Positions 36,061 to 44,195 of a stretch of DNA of 64,000 bases are shown here, in pieces. Source of the DNA: Pseudooceanicola onchidii. Lineage in GTDB: Bacteria > Pseudomonadota > Alphaproteobacteria > Rhodobacterales > Rhodobacteraceae. Under the pieces are notes generated by a model, which did not search any database, was not told the origin of the DNA, and was given only the letters and a program-made list of their open reading frames with translations. Numbering within the stretch: the first letter of the stretch is position 1; the number at the start of each line of letters is the position of its first letter. Location: contig NZ_SPUW01000001.1 in assembly GCF_004959925.1 (NCBI RefSeq), forward strand, positions 310,001 through 374,000, written 5' to 3'. The position numbers and the translations under genes are program-made.

Positions 36061-37260
36061 TCAGCCCTTCGGGACCGAGGTCGCCATGGTGTCGCCCCGA
36101 CCATCCGCCCGGGCCTTGGCCGCCGCCAGCGTGTCACGCAGCTCGGCCTCCATCTTCTTGAGGTCCTCTTCCGCCGCCGCGCGCTTGGCCTTGCCTTCGT
36201 CGGCGATCTGCAGGCTTTCCTGGATCGTGCCGATCAGGTCGGCGTTGGCCTGCTTGACCGCTTCGATGTCAAAGACGCCCCGCTCCATTTCCGTGCGGAT
36301 CATCTTGTTGCTGTCGCGCAGGTTCTTGGCGTTTGAGGTCAGCAGTTCGTTGGTCAGGTCGTTGGCATCGCGTACCGCCGCTGCCGCCTCGGCGGACCGC
36401 TGGATCGTGACCGCCTGTGCCAGCTGGGTTTCCCACAGCGGGACGGTGTTCACGAGGGTCGAGTTGATCTTGGTGACAAGGCTCTTGTCGTTTTCCTGCA
36501 CCAACCGGATCGAGGGCAGCGACTGCATCGTGACCTGCCGCGTCAGCTTGAGGTCATGCACCCGGCGTTCCAGGTCGTCCCGCGCCGCGCGCACGTCCCG
36601 CAATTCCTGCGCCTTCATCACCTGCTCGCCCTCGGGCGAGGCATTGACCTCGGCCTCCTTCGCGGGGATCTCGACCTCGTCCATGCGTTTGAGCTTTTCT
36701 TCCCCGGCGGCGATGTAAAGCGCCAGCTCGTCGTAGAAGTTCAGCGTCTTTTCATACAGCATGTCCAAAGACTTGATGTCCTTGAGCAGCGTGTGCTCAT
36801 GGCTCAGCAGGTCCTCGGTGATGCGGTCGATCTGGTCCTGCACCTCTTCGAACTTGGCGGTGAACTTTGCAAAAGGCGCGGCGCGGCCCAGCAGGCGTTC
36901 CCACAGCGTCCGCTCCCGCCGCACGTCCAGCTCGCTGACCGAAAAGCCGCGGATGGTCGACACGATGTTGCGCAGGCTGTCACCCGCCGGGCCCACGTCC
37001 TTGTTGCGCACGTCCTGCAGCATCGCCTGGCTGATCGTCTGAAGTTCGGCCTGCGCGCCCGATCCGAACCGCACAATCGACCCGGTGTCGGCCATGTCGA
37101 GCTCGGCGATACGCTTCTCGATCTCGGCCGAGGTTGGCGCGTCCGCTTCGGCCAGCGGCACCAGCGCATCGGCGGGGCGGGGTTCGGGCAGGACGACCGC
37201 CGTGACCTCTTCCACCTGTTTCAGCGTTTCCGCCGCTTTCGTGCGTATCGTCTCGGACAT
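36061..37260 (-). CDS. telA: TelA/KlaA family toxic-anion resistance protein
   Basis: A 399-residue, mostly alpha-helical cytoplasmic protein of the TelA (PF05816) family, named for tellurite resistance but of unclear mechanism. Typical phrases are LLGRAAPFAKFTAKFEEVQDQID, 'LRDVRAARDDLERRVHDLKLTRQVTMQSLPSIRLVQENDKSL' (split here only for description; about residues 220-265) and PLWETQLAQAV. Gram-positive homologues sit beside xpaC, as here: the XpaC-like gene is 12 bases upstream. Confidence 0.88.
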   Translation of the reverse strand: MSETIRTKAAETLKQVEEVTAVVLPEPRPADALVPLAEADAPTSAEIEKRIAELDMADTGSIVRFGSGAQAELQTISQAMLQDVRNKDVGPAGDSLRNIVSTIRGFSVSELDVRRERTLWERLLGRAAPFAKFTAKFEEVQDQIDRITEDLLSHEHTLLKDIKSLDMLYEKTLNFYDELALYIAAGEEKLKRMDEVEIPAKEAEVNASPEGEQVMKAQELRDVRAARDDLERRVHDLKLTRQVTMQSLPSIRLVQENDKSLVTKINSTLVNTVPLWETQLAQAVTIQRSAEAAAAVRDANDLTNELLTSNAKNLRDSNKMIRTEMERGVFDIEAVKQANADLIGTIQESLQIADEGKAKRAAAEEDLKKMEAELRDTLAAAKARADGRGDTMATSVPKG

Positions 37261-37272
37261 GTAATCTCTCCA

Positions 37273-38157
37273 CTATTCCGGGCGAACGCCCTCACGCTGC
37301 AGCCTTTCGCGCAGCACTTCAATCTCAACGGTCATGTCTGAGGCATCGTCAGACAAGAGCCTGTCTGTGCGTGCCGCGAAATTCTGCTCAAGATCACTCA
37401 GCAGTGCCTCGTAATCGGCCCGTGCCTGCGGATCGCGGCTGCGGGCATAGTGATCGGCGAACTTGACGGTCGCGTCCCGCGCACCCTGCAGGTAGATGCC
37501 CAGATACTTCCGCGCCGCTGTCAGGTCGCGGGGGTCATTTTCGACGGTCCGGAACAGGTCACGCGCGACGGTGATGAACCGATCAACCCGCGTCTCAAGC
37601 TGCCGGTCCTGCGCGCGCCGGATGGCGTCCTGCATCGCGGCCAGATGCGCCTCGGCCCGGTCGACGGCCCGCGCCACGCGGTCGGTCTGGTGCTGGTCGA
37701 CGCCCTCCATCCCCTTGTTGCGCAGGGGATCGATCCCGAAGGCCATGGAATGCAGCACCACGCCCAGCAGTCCGAAGATCACGCCCTCGATCACGCCATG
37801 CCCGGTCACACCCACGACGCCCAGGCCGACGCCGGTCAACAGCGAGGCCAGCATCTTGCGTGGCAGGGCAGGGCGGCGGGCGACCTTGCGCGCCTCGTAG
37901 GCCTCTTCGGCCTTGATCCCTTCGCGGGTCAGCCAGGCGGCCAGGATCAGGATGCCGAAACCGGCCAGGTAGGGCGCCATCAGCAGCGCGCCCGAGGTGA
38001 AGGCCTTCCAGATCAGTGGAAAGGGCGCGAGAAACAGCAGGTTGACCCGCCCCCCGGCGCGGGTGCGCCGCGCGCCCCGGAACTGCGGATCGCCCTTGGG
38101 GTCGGTCGCGCCGGATGCGCCCTTGGGGCTGAATTCGCCGCCGAAACGCTGTGCCAT
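37273..38157 (-). CDS. 5-bromo-4-chloroindolyl phosphate hydrolysis (XpaC-like) membrane protein
   Basis: A 294-residue protein with a charged N-terminus, hydrophobic segments at about 40-80 and 100-140, and a helical cytoplasmic C-terminal half (TDRVARAVDRAEAHLAAMQDAI; VENDPRDLTAARKYLGIYL) typical of the XpaC family. The name comes from a Bacillus phenotype and does not prove an enzymatic role. It is paired with TelA. Its ATG shares one base with the stop of a 27-codon upstream gene (TGATG). Confidence 0.8.
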   Translation of the reverse strand: MAQRFGGEFSPKGASGATDPKGDPQFRGARRTRAGGRVNLLFLAPFPLIWKAFTSGALLMAPYLAGFGILILAAWLTREGIKAEEAYEARKVARRPALPRKMLASLLTGVGLGVVGVTGHGVIEGVIFGLLGVVLHSMAFGIDPLRNKGMEGVDQHQTDRVARAVDRAEAHLAAMQDAIRRAQDRQLETRVDRFITVARDLFRTVENDPRDLTAARKYLGIYLQGARDATVKFADHYARSRDPQARADYEALLSDLEQNFAARTDRLLSDDASDMTVEIEVLRERLQREGVRPE

Positions 38158-38240
38158 CAGCTGCCCGCCAGAAGGCTGGCGTAAAGCATCACGGCCACCA
38201 GCAGGAAAAAGGCCAGTTTCTGTAATCCGCTTCCGGTCAT
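38157..38240 (-). CDS. 27-residue membrane peptide coupled to the XpaC-like gene
   Basis: On the minus strand, ATG 38240 opens a peptide that begins MTGSGLQKLAFFLLVAVMLY and ends ASLLAGS, a single hydrophobic helix. Its TGA overlaps the XpaC-like ATG by one base, and a CGGGGGTGGC sequence precedes the start. The overlap and membrane character support a real small gene; no homologue is claimed. Alternatively it is a leader that sets translation of the operon. Confidence 0.55.
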   Translation of the reverse strand: MTGSGLQKLAFFLLVAVMLYASLLAGS

Positions 38241-38324
38241 GCCACCCCCGTCACATTGGCCGTCACATTGGCGTCCCGGTACATATGGGGATGGAATACA
38301 CCAATGCTATCCCCCTGCAAAGCC

Positions 38325-39389
38325 TCAGTCCTTTTTGGGACGTCTCCGGGTAAGCTTGGGGCGGCGGTCGTCGCCCCAGGGCGCATCGCCCTTGGGCTTG
38401 GCCGACTTGCCACGCGCCTGGTCGCCGGGCTTGCGACCCGGGGTGCCGACTGCGGCCCCACGGGCAGCGCCGCGGGCAGGCTTTTCGCCCGATTTCGGCT
38501 TGCCTCCCTTCGGCGCACCGGGGCCAGGACGGGGGCCAGCACCGGCGCCATTTCCGGGGCGCATACCGGGCTTGCCCGGCCCCTTGCCGCGCTGGCGGGT
38601 GGGGCGCGGCTTGGCGTCTTCGTCCTCGGCCTCAAGCCCCAGCTGGTCGCGCAGCACGCGCCGCCGGACCTCTTCGACGCCGCCGGGCGCCAGCGGGCCC
38701 AGCTGGAACGGCCCGTAGGAAATCCGGATCAGCCGGTTGACGCTCAGCCCGATGCTTTCCATGGCGCGGCGGACCTCGCGGTTCTTGCCTTCGCGCAGGC
38801 CGACGGTCAGCCAGGCGTTCGACCCCTGCTGCCGGTCCAGCGTGATCTGCATCGGCTGGAATTCCTCGCGGTTCAGCACGATGCCTTCCCGCAGCGGGGC
38901 AAAGGTCGCATCCGTCGGATTGCCCTTCACCCGCACACGGTAGCGCCGCAGCCAGCCGGTCGAGGGCAGTTCCAGCCGCCGCTTCAATCCGCCGTCGTTG
39001 GTCAGCAGCAAAAGCCCCTCGGAATTGAGGTCAAGCCGCCCGACCGACATCACGCGCGGCATGTCATCCGGCAATTCGTCAAAGATCGTCGGCCGCCCCT
39101 GTTCGTCCCTGGCCGTCGTCACCAGCCCCGTCGGCTTGTGATAAAGCCAGAGCCGCGCCGGTTCCGGCGCATCCAGCGGCCGCCCGTCCACCGCCACCTT
39201 GTCGCGCGCGGTGACGTTCAGCGCCGGGCTGTCGATGACCTTGCCGTTGACCGACACGCGGCCCTCGCCGATCATCTTTTCGGCCTCGCGTCGCGACGCG
39301 ACACCGGCCCGCGACAGCACCTTGGCGATGCGGTCGCCCGGAGGCGTCTTTGGCTGGGTTTTCTTCGGATCTTGGTCAGGGGTGCTCAT
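38325..39389 (-). CDS. rluB: 23S rRNA pseudouridine synthase RluB-type
   Basis: Converts a uridine of 23S rRNA to pseudouridine. The 354-residue protein has an S4 RNA-binding domain (IAKVLSRAGVASRREAEKMI, 21-65), the catalytic segment VGRLDLNSEGLLLLTND with D120 as nucleophile, and the EGKNREVRRA motif. The last ~100 residues are a basic, Gly/Pro/Lys/Arg-rich tail (RQRGKGPGKPGMRPGNG), as is common in alphaproteobacterial RluB and likely RNA-binding. Divergent from tadA, with 61 bases between. Confidence 0.92.
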   Translation of the reverse strand: MSTPDQDPKKTQPKTPPGDRIAKVLSRAGVASRREAEKMIGEGRVSVNGKVIDSPALNVTARDKVAVDGRPLDAPEPARLWLYHKPTGLVTTARDEQGRPTIFDELPDDMPRVMSVGRLDLNSEGLLLLTNDGGLKRRLELPSTGWLRRYRVRVKGNPTDATFAPLREGIVLNREEFQPMQITLDRQQGSNAWLTVGLREGKNREVRRAMESIGLSVNRLIRISYGPFQLGPLAPGGVEEVRRRVLRDQLGLEAEDEDAKPRPTRQRGKGPGKPGMRPGNGAGAGPRPGPGAPKGGKPKSGEKPARGAARGAAVGTPGRKPGDQARGKSAKPKGDAPWGDDRRPKLTRRRPKKD

Positions 39390-39450
39390 GTCCCCGGCTT
39401 ATCCCGTTTCCCGCGCTTGCGGAAGCACGGATCGTGGGGCAGTCAGGGGC

Positions 39451-39936
39451 ATGATGTTCACGTCGCACATGTCCGAAGCCCTGGCCGAGGCCCGCGCCGC
39501 CGCCGCCCGTGGCGAGGTGCCCGTGGGCGCCGTGCTGCTGGACCCGCAGGGCCGGGTGGTCGCCCGCGCGGGAAACCGCACGCGCGAGATGTCGGATCCG
39601 TCCGCCCATGCCGAGATGCTGGTGATCCGGCAGGCCTGCGCCGCGCTTGGATCCGAAAGGCTGCCAGGTCATACGCTTTACGTCACGCTCGAACCCTGCG
39701 CGATGTGCGCCGCCGCCATCGCCGCCGCCCGGATCGCCCGGGTCGTCTATGGCGCGTCGGATCCCAAATCCGGCGGCGTGGCCCATGGCGCGCGGGTCTT
39801 CAGCCATCCACAGGCGCACCACCGGCCCGAGGTTCTGGATGGCATCTGCGAAGCCGAGGCCGAGGCCCTGTTGAAAGACTTTTTCGCCAGGCGGCGCACC
39901 CCGGGGGCTCTGCCCCCGGACCCCCGGGATACATGA
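39451..39936 (+). CDS. tadA: tRNA-specific adenosine-34 deaminase TadA / nucleoside deaminase
   Basis: Deaminates A34 to inosine in tRNA-Arg(ACG). The 161-residue protein has zinc ligands H53 with E55 (SAHAEM) and C83/C86 (EPCAMCAAAI), and 'VVYGASDPKSGG' which is typical of TadA. Two adjacent ATGs (39451 and 39454) are possible starts; no strong ribosome-binding site separates them. The last ~12 residues (PGALPPDPRDT) are encoded by a palindromic repeat and are not part of the family, so the ancestral stop was probably lost or replaced by repeat insertion. Confidence 0.9.
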   Translation: MMFTSHMSEALAEARAAAARGEVPVGAVLLDPQGRVVARAGNRTREMSDPSAHAEMLVIRQACAALGSERLPGHTLYVTLEPCAMCAAAIAAARIARVVYGASDPKSGGVAHGARVFSHPQAHHRPEVLDGICEAEAEALLKDFFARRRTPGALPPDPRDT

Positions 39937-40023
39937 ACCAGAGGAAGAGCCGGACCCGCCCCGGCTTCCTCTGGTCACATATCCTGGGGGGAGCCCGGAA
40001 CGGGCGGGGGGCAAGGCCCCCCA
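39898..40023. repeat. Dispersed palindromic repeat, copy 4 (enters tadA 3' end)
   Basis: Arms: CCCCGGGGGCTCTGCCCCCGG then CCCGGGATACATGAACCAGAGGAAG on the left; CTTCCTCTGGTCACATATCCTGGGG and the GGGGGGCAAGGCCCCCC hairpin on the right. The two arms are inverted copies around GAGCCGGACCCGCCCCGG. It spans the tadA stop codon and the space to the phosphohexomutase gene. Confidence 0.75.
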
Positions 40024-40027
40024 TCCG

Positions 40028-41524
40028 TCAGAAGGTCTGGTCGTAGTCGCCGACGGCCGGTTCGGTGCGGATCACGTCGTCGATTTCCTTGAAGATCGCG
40101 CGCAGTTCTTCTTCGGACTCGGAGCTTTCGCAGACCACCACCAGGTTCGGCGTGTTCGACGAGGCGCGGACCAGGCCCCAGGACCCGTTGTCGAGGATGA
40201 CGCGCGCGCCGTTCACCGTCACGACCTCCTTGATGGCGCGGCCGGCGAAGGTGTCGCCCGCCTTGCCCTTGGCGACCAGTTTCTCCACCAGCCGGTCGAG
40301 GATTTCGTATTTCTCGGTATCGGCGGCATAGGGCGACATCGTCGGGGTCGACCAGGTCTTGGGGAGCGCTTTGCGCAGGTCCGACATCTTCATGTCCGGG
40401 TTGCGGTCCATCAGTTTGCAGATCTCGACCGCGACGCGCATGCCGTCGTCATAGCCGCGGCCAACGGGTTCGGCCATGAAGTAGTGGCCCGACTTCTCGA
40501 ACCCCGCCAGCGCGCCAAGTTCATGCACCCGGCGCTTCATGTGGCTGTGGCCGGTCTTCCAGTAGTCGGCCTTGACGCCATTGGCGATCAGCTCGGGGTC
40601 CGAGGCAAAGAGGCCGGTGGATTTCACATCCGCCACGAAGGTCGAGTTGGGATAAATCTTGGACAGGTCGCGGGCCATGATCACGCCCACCTTGTCGGCA
40701 AAAATCTCTTCCCCCTCGTCGTCCACCACGCCGCAGCGGTCGCCGTCGCCGTCAAAGCCAAGCGCCATGTCGGCGCCCGACGCCTTCACGCTGTCGGACA
40801 TGTCGTGCAGCATTTCCATCGCTTCGGGGTTCGGGTTGTAGTTCGGGAAGGTGTAGTCGAGCGTGTTGTGGCTATCCACGATCTCGACCCCGATCCGCTT
40901 GAAGACCTCGGGGGCAAAGGCCGCGGCGGTGCCGTTGCCTGTGGCGCAGACGACCTTGAGCTTGCGGGACATTTTGAAATCGCCCACGAGGTCGTCGATA
41001 TAGGCGTCCCAGACACCGTCGACGAACTCATACGACCCGCCCTCGCGCGCCTCGCCCTTGTCGTTCAGGACGATGTCTTTCAGCTCGCCCATCTCGTCGG
41101 GTCCGTGCGTCAGGGGCATGTCAAATCCCATCTTCACGCCGGTCCAGCCGTTCGGGTTGTGCGATGCCGTGACCATGGCCACGGCGCAGCCGCCCAGGTG
41201 GAAGCTGCTGAAATAGGCCATGGGCGTGATGCAGGGGCCGATGTCCTTGACCTGAATGCCAGCCCGCATCAGGCCGAGGATCAGGGCGTTCTTGATGGTC
41301 AGCGAATAGTCGCGATAGTCGTTGCCGACCGCGATCACCGGCTTGATGCCCCGCTTGATCATCTGCGTGCCAAGGCCGAGGCCAAGCGCGGTCATGCCGG
41401 GCAGGTTGATCTCTTCGGGGTATTTCCAGCGCGCGTCGTATTCGCGAAAGCCCGTCGGCTTGATCATCGGGTCGCGCAGGAATTCCCAGGTGTTGGGGGT
41501 CACATCGGCAATGGGTTTGGTCAC
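40028..41524 (-). CDS. Phosphomannomutase/phosphoglucomutase (alpha-D-phosphohexomutase)
   Basis: Interconverts hexose 1- and 6-phosphates, feeding nucleotide-sugar and capsule synthesis. The 498-residue protein has the phosphoserine loop VTASHNPNGWTG (S121), the metal loop GFDGDGDRCG, the sugar loop GFEKSGHYF and the C-terminal phosphate-binding RASSNTPNLVV. The start is GTG 41524; the frame continues upstream but without homology. The first residues TKPIADVTPNTWEFLRDPMIKPTGFREYDARW fit the family. It precedes the capsule-export genes, which supports a role in surface polysaccharide supply. Confidence 0.9.
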   Translation of the reverse strand: MTKPIADVTPNTWEFLRDPMIKPTGFREYDARWKYPEEINLPGMTALGLGLGTQMIKRGIKPVIAVGNDYRDYSLTIKNALILGLMRAGIQVKDIGPCITPMAYFSSFHLGGCAVAMVTASHNPNGWTGVKMGFDMPLTHGPDEMGELKDIVLNDKGEAREGGSYEFVDGVWDAYIDDLVGDFKMSRKLKVVCATGNGTAAAFAPEVFKRIGVEIVDSHNTLDYTFPNYNPNPEAMEMLHDMSDSVKASGADMALGFDGDGDRCGVVDDEGEEIFADKVGVIMARDLSKIYPNSTFVADVKSTGLFASDPELIANGVKADYWKTGHSHMKRRVHELGALAGFEKSGHYFMAEPVGRGYDDGMRVAVEICKLMDRNPDMKMSDLRKALPKTWSTPTMSPYAADTEKYEILDRLVEKLVAKGKAGDTFAGRAIKEVVTVNGARVILDNGSWGLVRASSNTPNLVVVCESSESEEELRAIFKEIDDVIRTEPAVGDYDQTF

Positions 41525-41667
41525 GTCAATCTCTCTGTCTGTGCGGGCGGGGCCCGGGTCTTCTGGTCTGCCATCTAATTGTAACGGCGGGTCCTGTGGT
41601 CGGAACCGCCCGGGCAGGTTTGGGTCGATCGGCACCCCGGCGCAGGGCCGGAGTGCCGGGACATGCG

Positions 41668-43410
41668 TCAGCTCGACACCTGTTCGCGCAGGATCGAGGC
41701 GGTGAGCGAAATCATCAGGTAGACCCCCGAGAGGATCAGGAAAGCGAGGATCGTGTTTTCGAACTTGCGCGGATAGCTTGGATCTTCGGCCGCCACCGGG
41801 TTGACCGAGGTCGTCAGGTACCGCACCTGCCGGTTCGCCTCGAGCTGTGTCTGCTTTTCATTCTGCAGCGCCGATTGCAGGAACAGGTCCGCCGTGGCCA
41901 GGTCCGCCTGCGCCATCTGGATGCGGGCGGCCTTTTCGGCCAGCGAGGTCTCGCCGCTCGTGGCGTCGGTCATTTTCGAGTTCAGCTCGTCCAGCAACGC
42001 CTGCAGCCGTCGGATATCGCCACGCGCGCCGTCGACGCGGCTTTGGTTCGGGCGGGCGTTGTCGAGAAGTGCCTGAAGCTGCAGCTCTTTTTCCTGCAGC
42101 TGGACCTCGTAGTTGTTGATCTGCGCGCGCAGCGAGGCGATGTAGCCCTCGGGGTCGACAAAGTTGTCTTCCTGCAGCTTGACCAGCGCCTCCTGTGCGG
42201 CGCGGCGGTCGTCCTTGGCGCGTTCCAGGCTTTCCAGCGCGGTGGCCATGCTGTCTTCGCGCTTGCGGCGCGACAGCTCGTCCACGCGGTCTTCGGCAAA
42301 GGAAATCAGGTGGCTGGCAAAGCCGGCGGCCACGGCGGGATCGGCGGCCGACACTTCCATCCGGATGACCCCTTCGGAGGGGTCGTAGCTGATCTTCACG
42401 TATTTCTTGTAGACCTTGTAGGCCTCTTCGTTGGTGGGGCTTTCGCCCAGCCGCTGGATCGGGTCGATCCAACCTTGGGTGAAATGCGCCTTGAAGCCCA
42501 TGTCCTCGTCCAGCCGCACCATGGCGTCCTTGGACTGCAGGTAGCTTTGCACCGCGATGGCGTCCTGGTTGGTGGCGAACTGCGTGCCCTGCAACAGCCC
42601 GCCGATCCCGGTGCCGCCCGCGTTGTCGGCCTGCAGGATCAGGAATTCGGCCTTCGAGGCATACATGGGCGTGGCCACGGCGTAGAAATAATAGCCAGCC
42701 AGGATCGTCGGCGCGAGAACGAAGAAGGCCAGCCGGGTGAACAGCAAGGCCAGTCGGCGACGGCGCCGACGGGCGATATCGCGCTGGATATCCATGATCT
42801 CGCGGGCGCGGCGGTCGGCGGGGTTCACATCCGTCGACGGCAGCTGCGCTTTGTCCAGCGGCACGGTCTTGGGCAGGGTCTGTTGCGTGCGGGCGGGCAG
42901 CTTGGGGTCGGCCTGCGCGCTGCCGGCGCCCGGCACCACGAGTTCAAGCATGTTGGTCGGCTTGAACGGATCGATGCCACGCGCGCGCAGCTGGCGCACC
43001 GCGTCGTAATCCGAGGTGGGCGCAAGCCCGTGTTTCTGGGCGACGCGCCGCGCCATGCGCAGCTGGCGGCCGGTCAGCCCCTCCTGCTTGATCTTGTCGA
43101 GGTCGGTTTCAACCTTGCCTTCCTCGGCCGAGGATACCTCTCCGCTGCGGGCCTGCGCCTCGCCACGGGGGCTGACCTTGCCTTCCTTCAGCGCGGCAAG
43201 GGCGGCGGCCCGGCGGCGGGCGACATCGGCGGCCGAGGCGCGGTCGCTCTCGGCGCTCGGCGCGGCCTCGGTCGGCGCGGGCGGGGTGTCGTCCTCGGCG
43301 GCATCCTCGACGGCCTCGGCGTCCTCGATCCCGGTGTCGTCGGCGGGGGCCGGGGCCGTGGCGTCGGTACGCTTGATGCGGAACTTCCTAGCCTTGGGTT
43401 TCATAGTCAT
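41668..43410 (-). CDS. kpsE: Capsule polysaccharide export inner-membrane protein (KpsE/PCP-3 type)
   Basis: A 580-residue polysaccharide co-polymerase/export protein. It has a long cytoplasmic, acidic then basic N-terminal extension (1-215), a transmembrane helix (LFTRLAFFVLAPTILAGYYFYA), a periplasmic coiled-coil region (LSRRKREDSMATALESLERAKDDRRAAQEALVKLQ and following, about 365-520) and a second helix near the C-terminus (FENTILAFLILSGVYLMISL). This layout matches KpsE/CtrB; the N-terminal extension is much longer than in E. coli. It overlaps kpsT by 23 bases. The permease gene kpsM is not in this window. Confidence 0.85.
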   Translation of the reverse strand: MTMKPKARKFRIKRTDATAPAPADDTGIEDAEAVEDAAEDDTPPAPTEAAPSAESDRASAADVARRRAAALAALKEGKVSPRGEAQARSGEVSSAEEGKVETDLDKIKQEGLTGRQLRMARRVAQKHGLAPTSDYDAVRQLRARGIDPFKPTNMLELVVPGAGSAQADPKLPARTQQTLPKTVPLDKAQLPSTDVNPADRRAREIMDIQRDIARRRRRRLALLFTRLAFFVLAPTILAGYYFYAVATPMYASKAEFLILQADNAGGTGIGGLLQGTQFATNQDAIAVQSYLQSKDAMVRLDEDMGFKAHFTQGWIDPIQRLGESPTNEEAYKVYKKYVKISYDPSEGVIRMEVSAADPAVAAGFASHLISFAEDRVDELSRRKREDSMATALESLERAKDDRRAAQEALVKLQEDNFVDPEGYIASLRAQINNYEVQLQEKELQLQALLDNARPNQSRVDGARGDIRRLQALLDELNSKMTDATSGETSLAEKAARIQMAQADLATADLFLQSALQNEKQTQLEANRQVRYLTTSVNPVAAEDPSYPRKFENTILAFLILSGVYLMISLTASILREQVSS

Positions 43411-44047
43411 AGAGCTGCTTCGCTTCTTCCAAGGTATCGAACATGTGCAGCTGGCCGTTCATCAGCACTGCCGCCTCGCTCGCGAACTTCTGTAGCACGT
43501 CGGGCTGGTGCGACACGATCACAACCGTGGTCGTGCGCAGCCTTTCCTGCAGGATTTCCCCCGCCTTGCGGTTGAATTCGACATCGGTGGACGACGGCAT
43601 GCCCTCGTCGATCAGGTACATGTCGAAATCCAGCGCCAGCATGAGCGAGAAGTGGAACCGCGCCCGCATCCCCGAGGAATAGGTGCCAAGCGGCTGGTCG
43701 AAATAATCGCCCAGCCCGCACAGCCAGCGGCAGTAGGCTTCGACGTAATCGGGATCGAGCCCGTAAATTCGGGCGATGTAGCGCGAGTTCTCCATCGCCG
43801 AATGGCGCGATACCGTGCCGCCCATGAAGCCAAGCGGGAACGAGATGCGGCAGCTGCGCCGGATGTCGCCCTCGTCGGGTTTTTCCAGCCCCGCCATCAT
43901 GTTGATCAGCGTCGTCTTGCCGGTGCCATTGGGCGCGAGGATGCCAAGCGACCGGCCAAGGGTCACCCGGAAGGAGACCCGGTCAAGGATCACCTTGCGT
44001 TGTTTGCCCGTCCAATAGGACTTGCTGACGTTCTCGAATTCGAGCAT
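43388..44047 (-). CDS. kpsT: Capsule polysaccharide ABC transporter ATP-binding protein KpsT
   Basis: A 219-residue ATPase that powers export of capsular polysaccharide. Walker A is APNGTGKTT, the signature is YSSGMRARFHFSLMLALDFDMYLIDEG (signature plus Walker B, including the SSGMRAR variant diagnostic of KpsT/CtrD), and the switch is VSHQPDVL. I start at ATG 44047 (MLEFENVSKSY), the family's normal start. The gene overlaps kpsE by 23 bases. The membrane partner KpsM must be encoded elsewhere. Confidence 0.92.
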   Translation of the reverse strand: MLEFENVSKSYWTGKQRKVILDRVSFRVTLGRSLGILAPNGTGKTTLINMMAGLEKPDEGDIRRSCRISFPLGFMGGTVSRHSAMENSRYIARIYGLDPDYVEAYCRWLCGLGDYFDQPLGTYSSGMRARFHFSLMLALDFDMYLIDEGMPSSTDVEFNRKAGEILQERLRTTTVVIVSHQPDVLQKFASEAAVLMNGQLHMFDTLEEAKQLYDYETQG

Positions 44048-44195
44048 CGGCTCGCTCCGGGGTCTGCTCTTCCGCACGCCTTATCGGATTTTGGTTAATG
44101 GCGTCTTCCCGACAATATGCCGGATTTCTTAACGCCATGCCAAGTCAACACGTCGAAATTGTGGCAAACCGATGCACAGGGGGCGCGCCGGGCCG

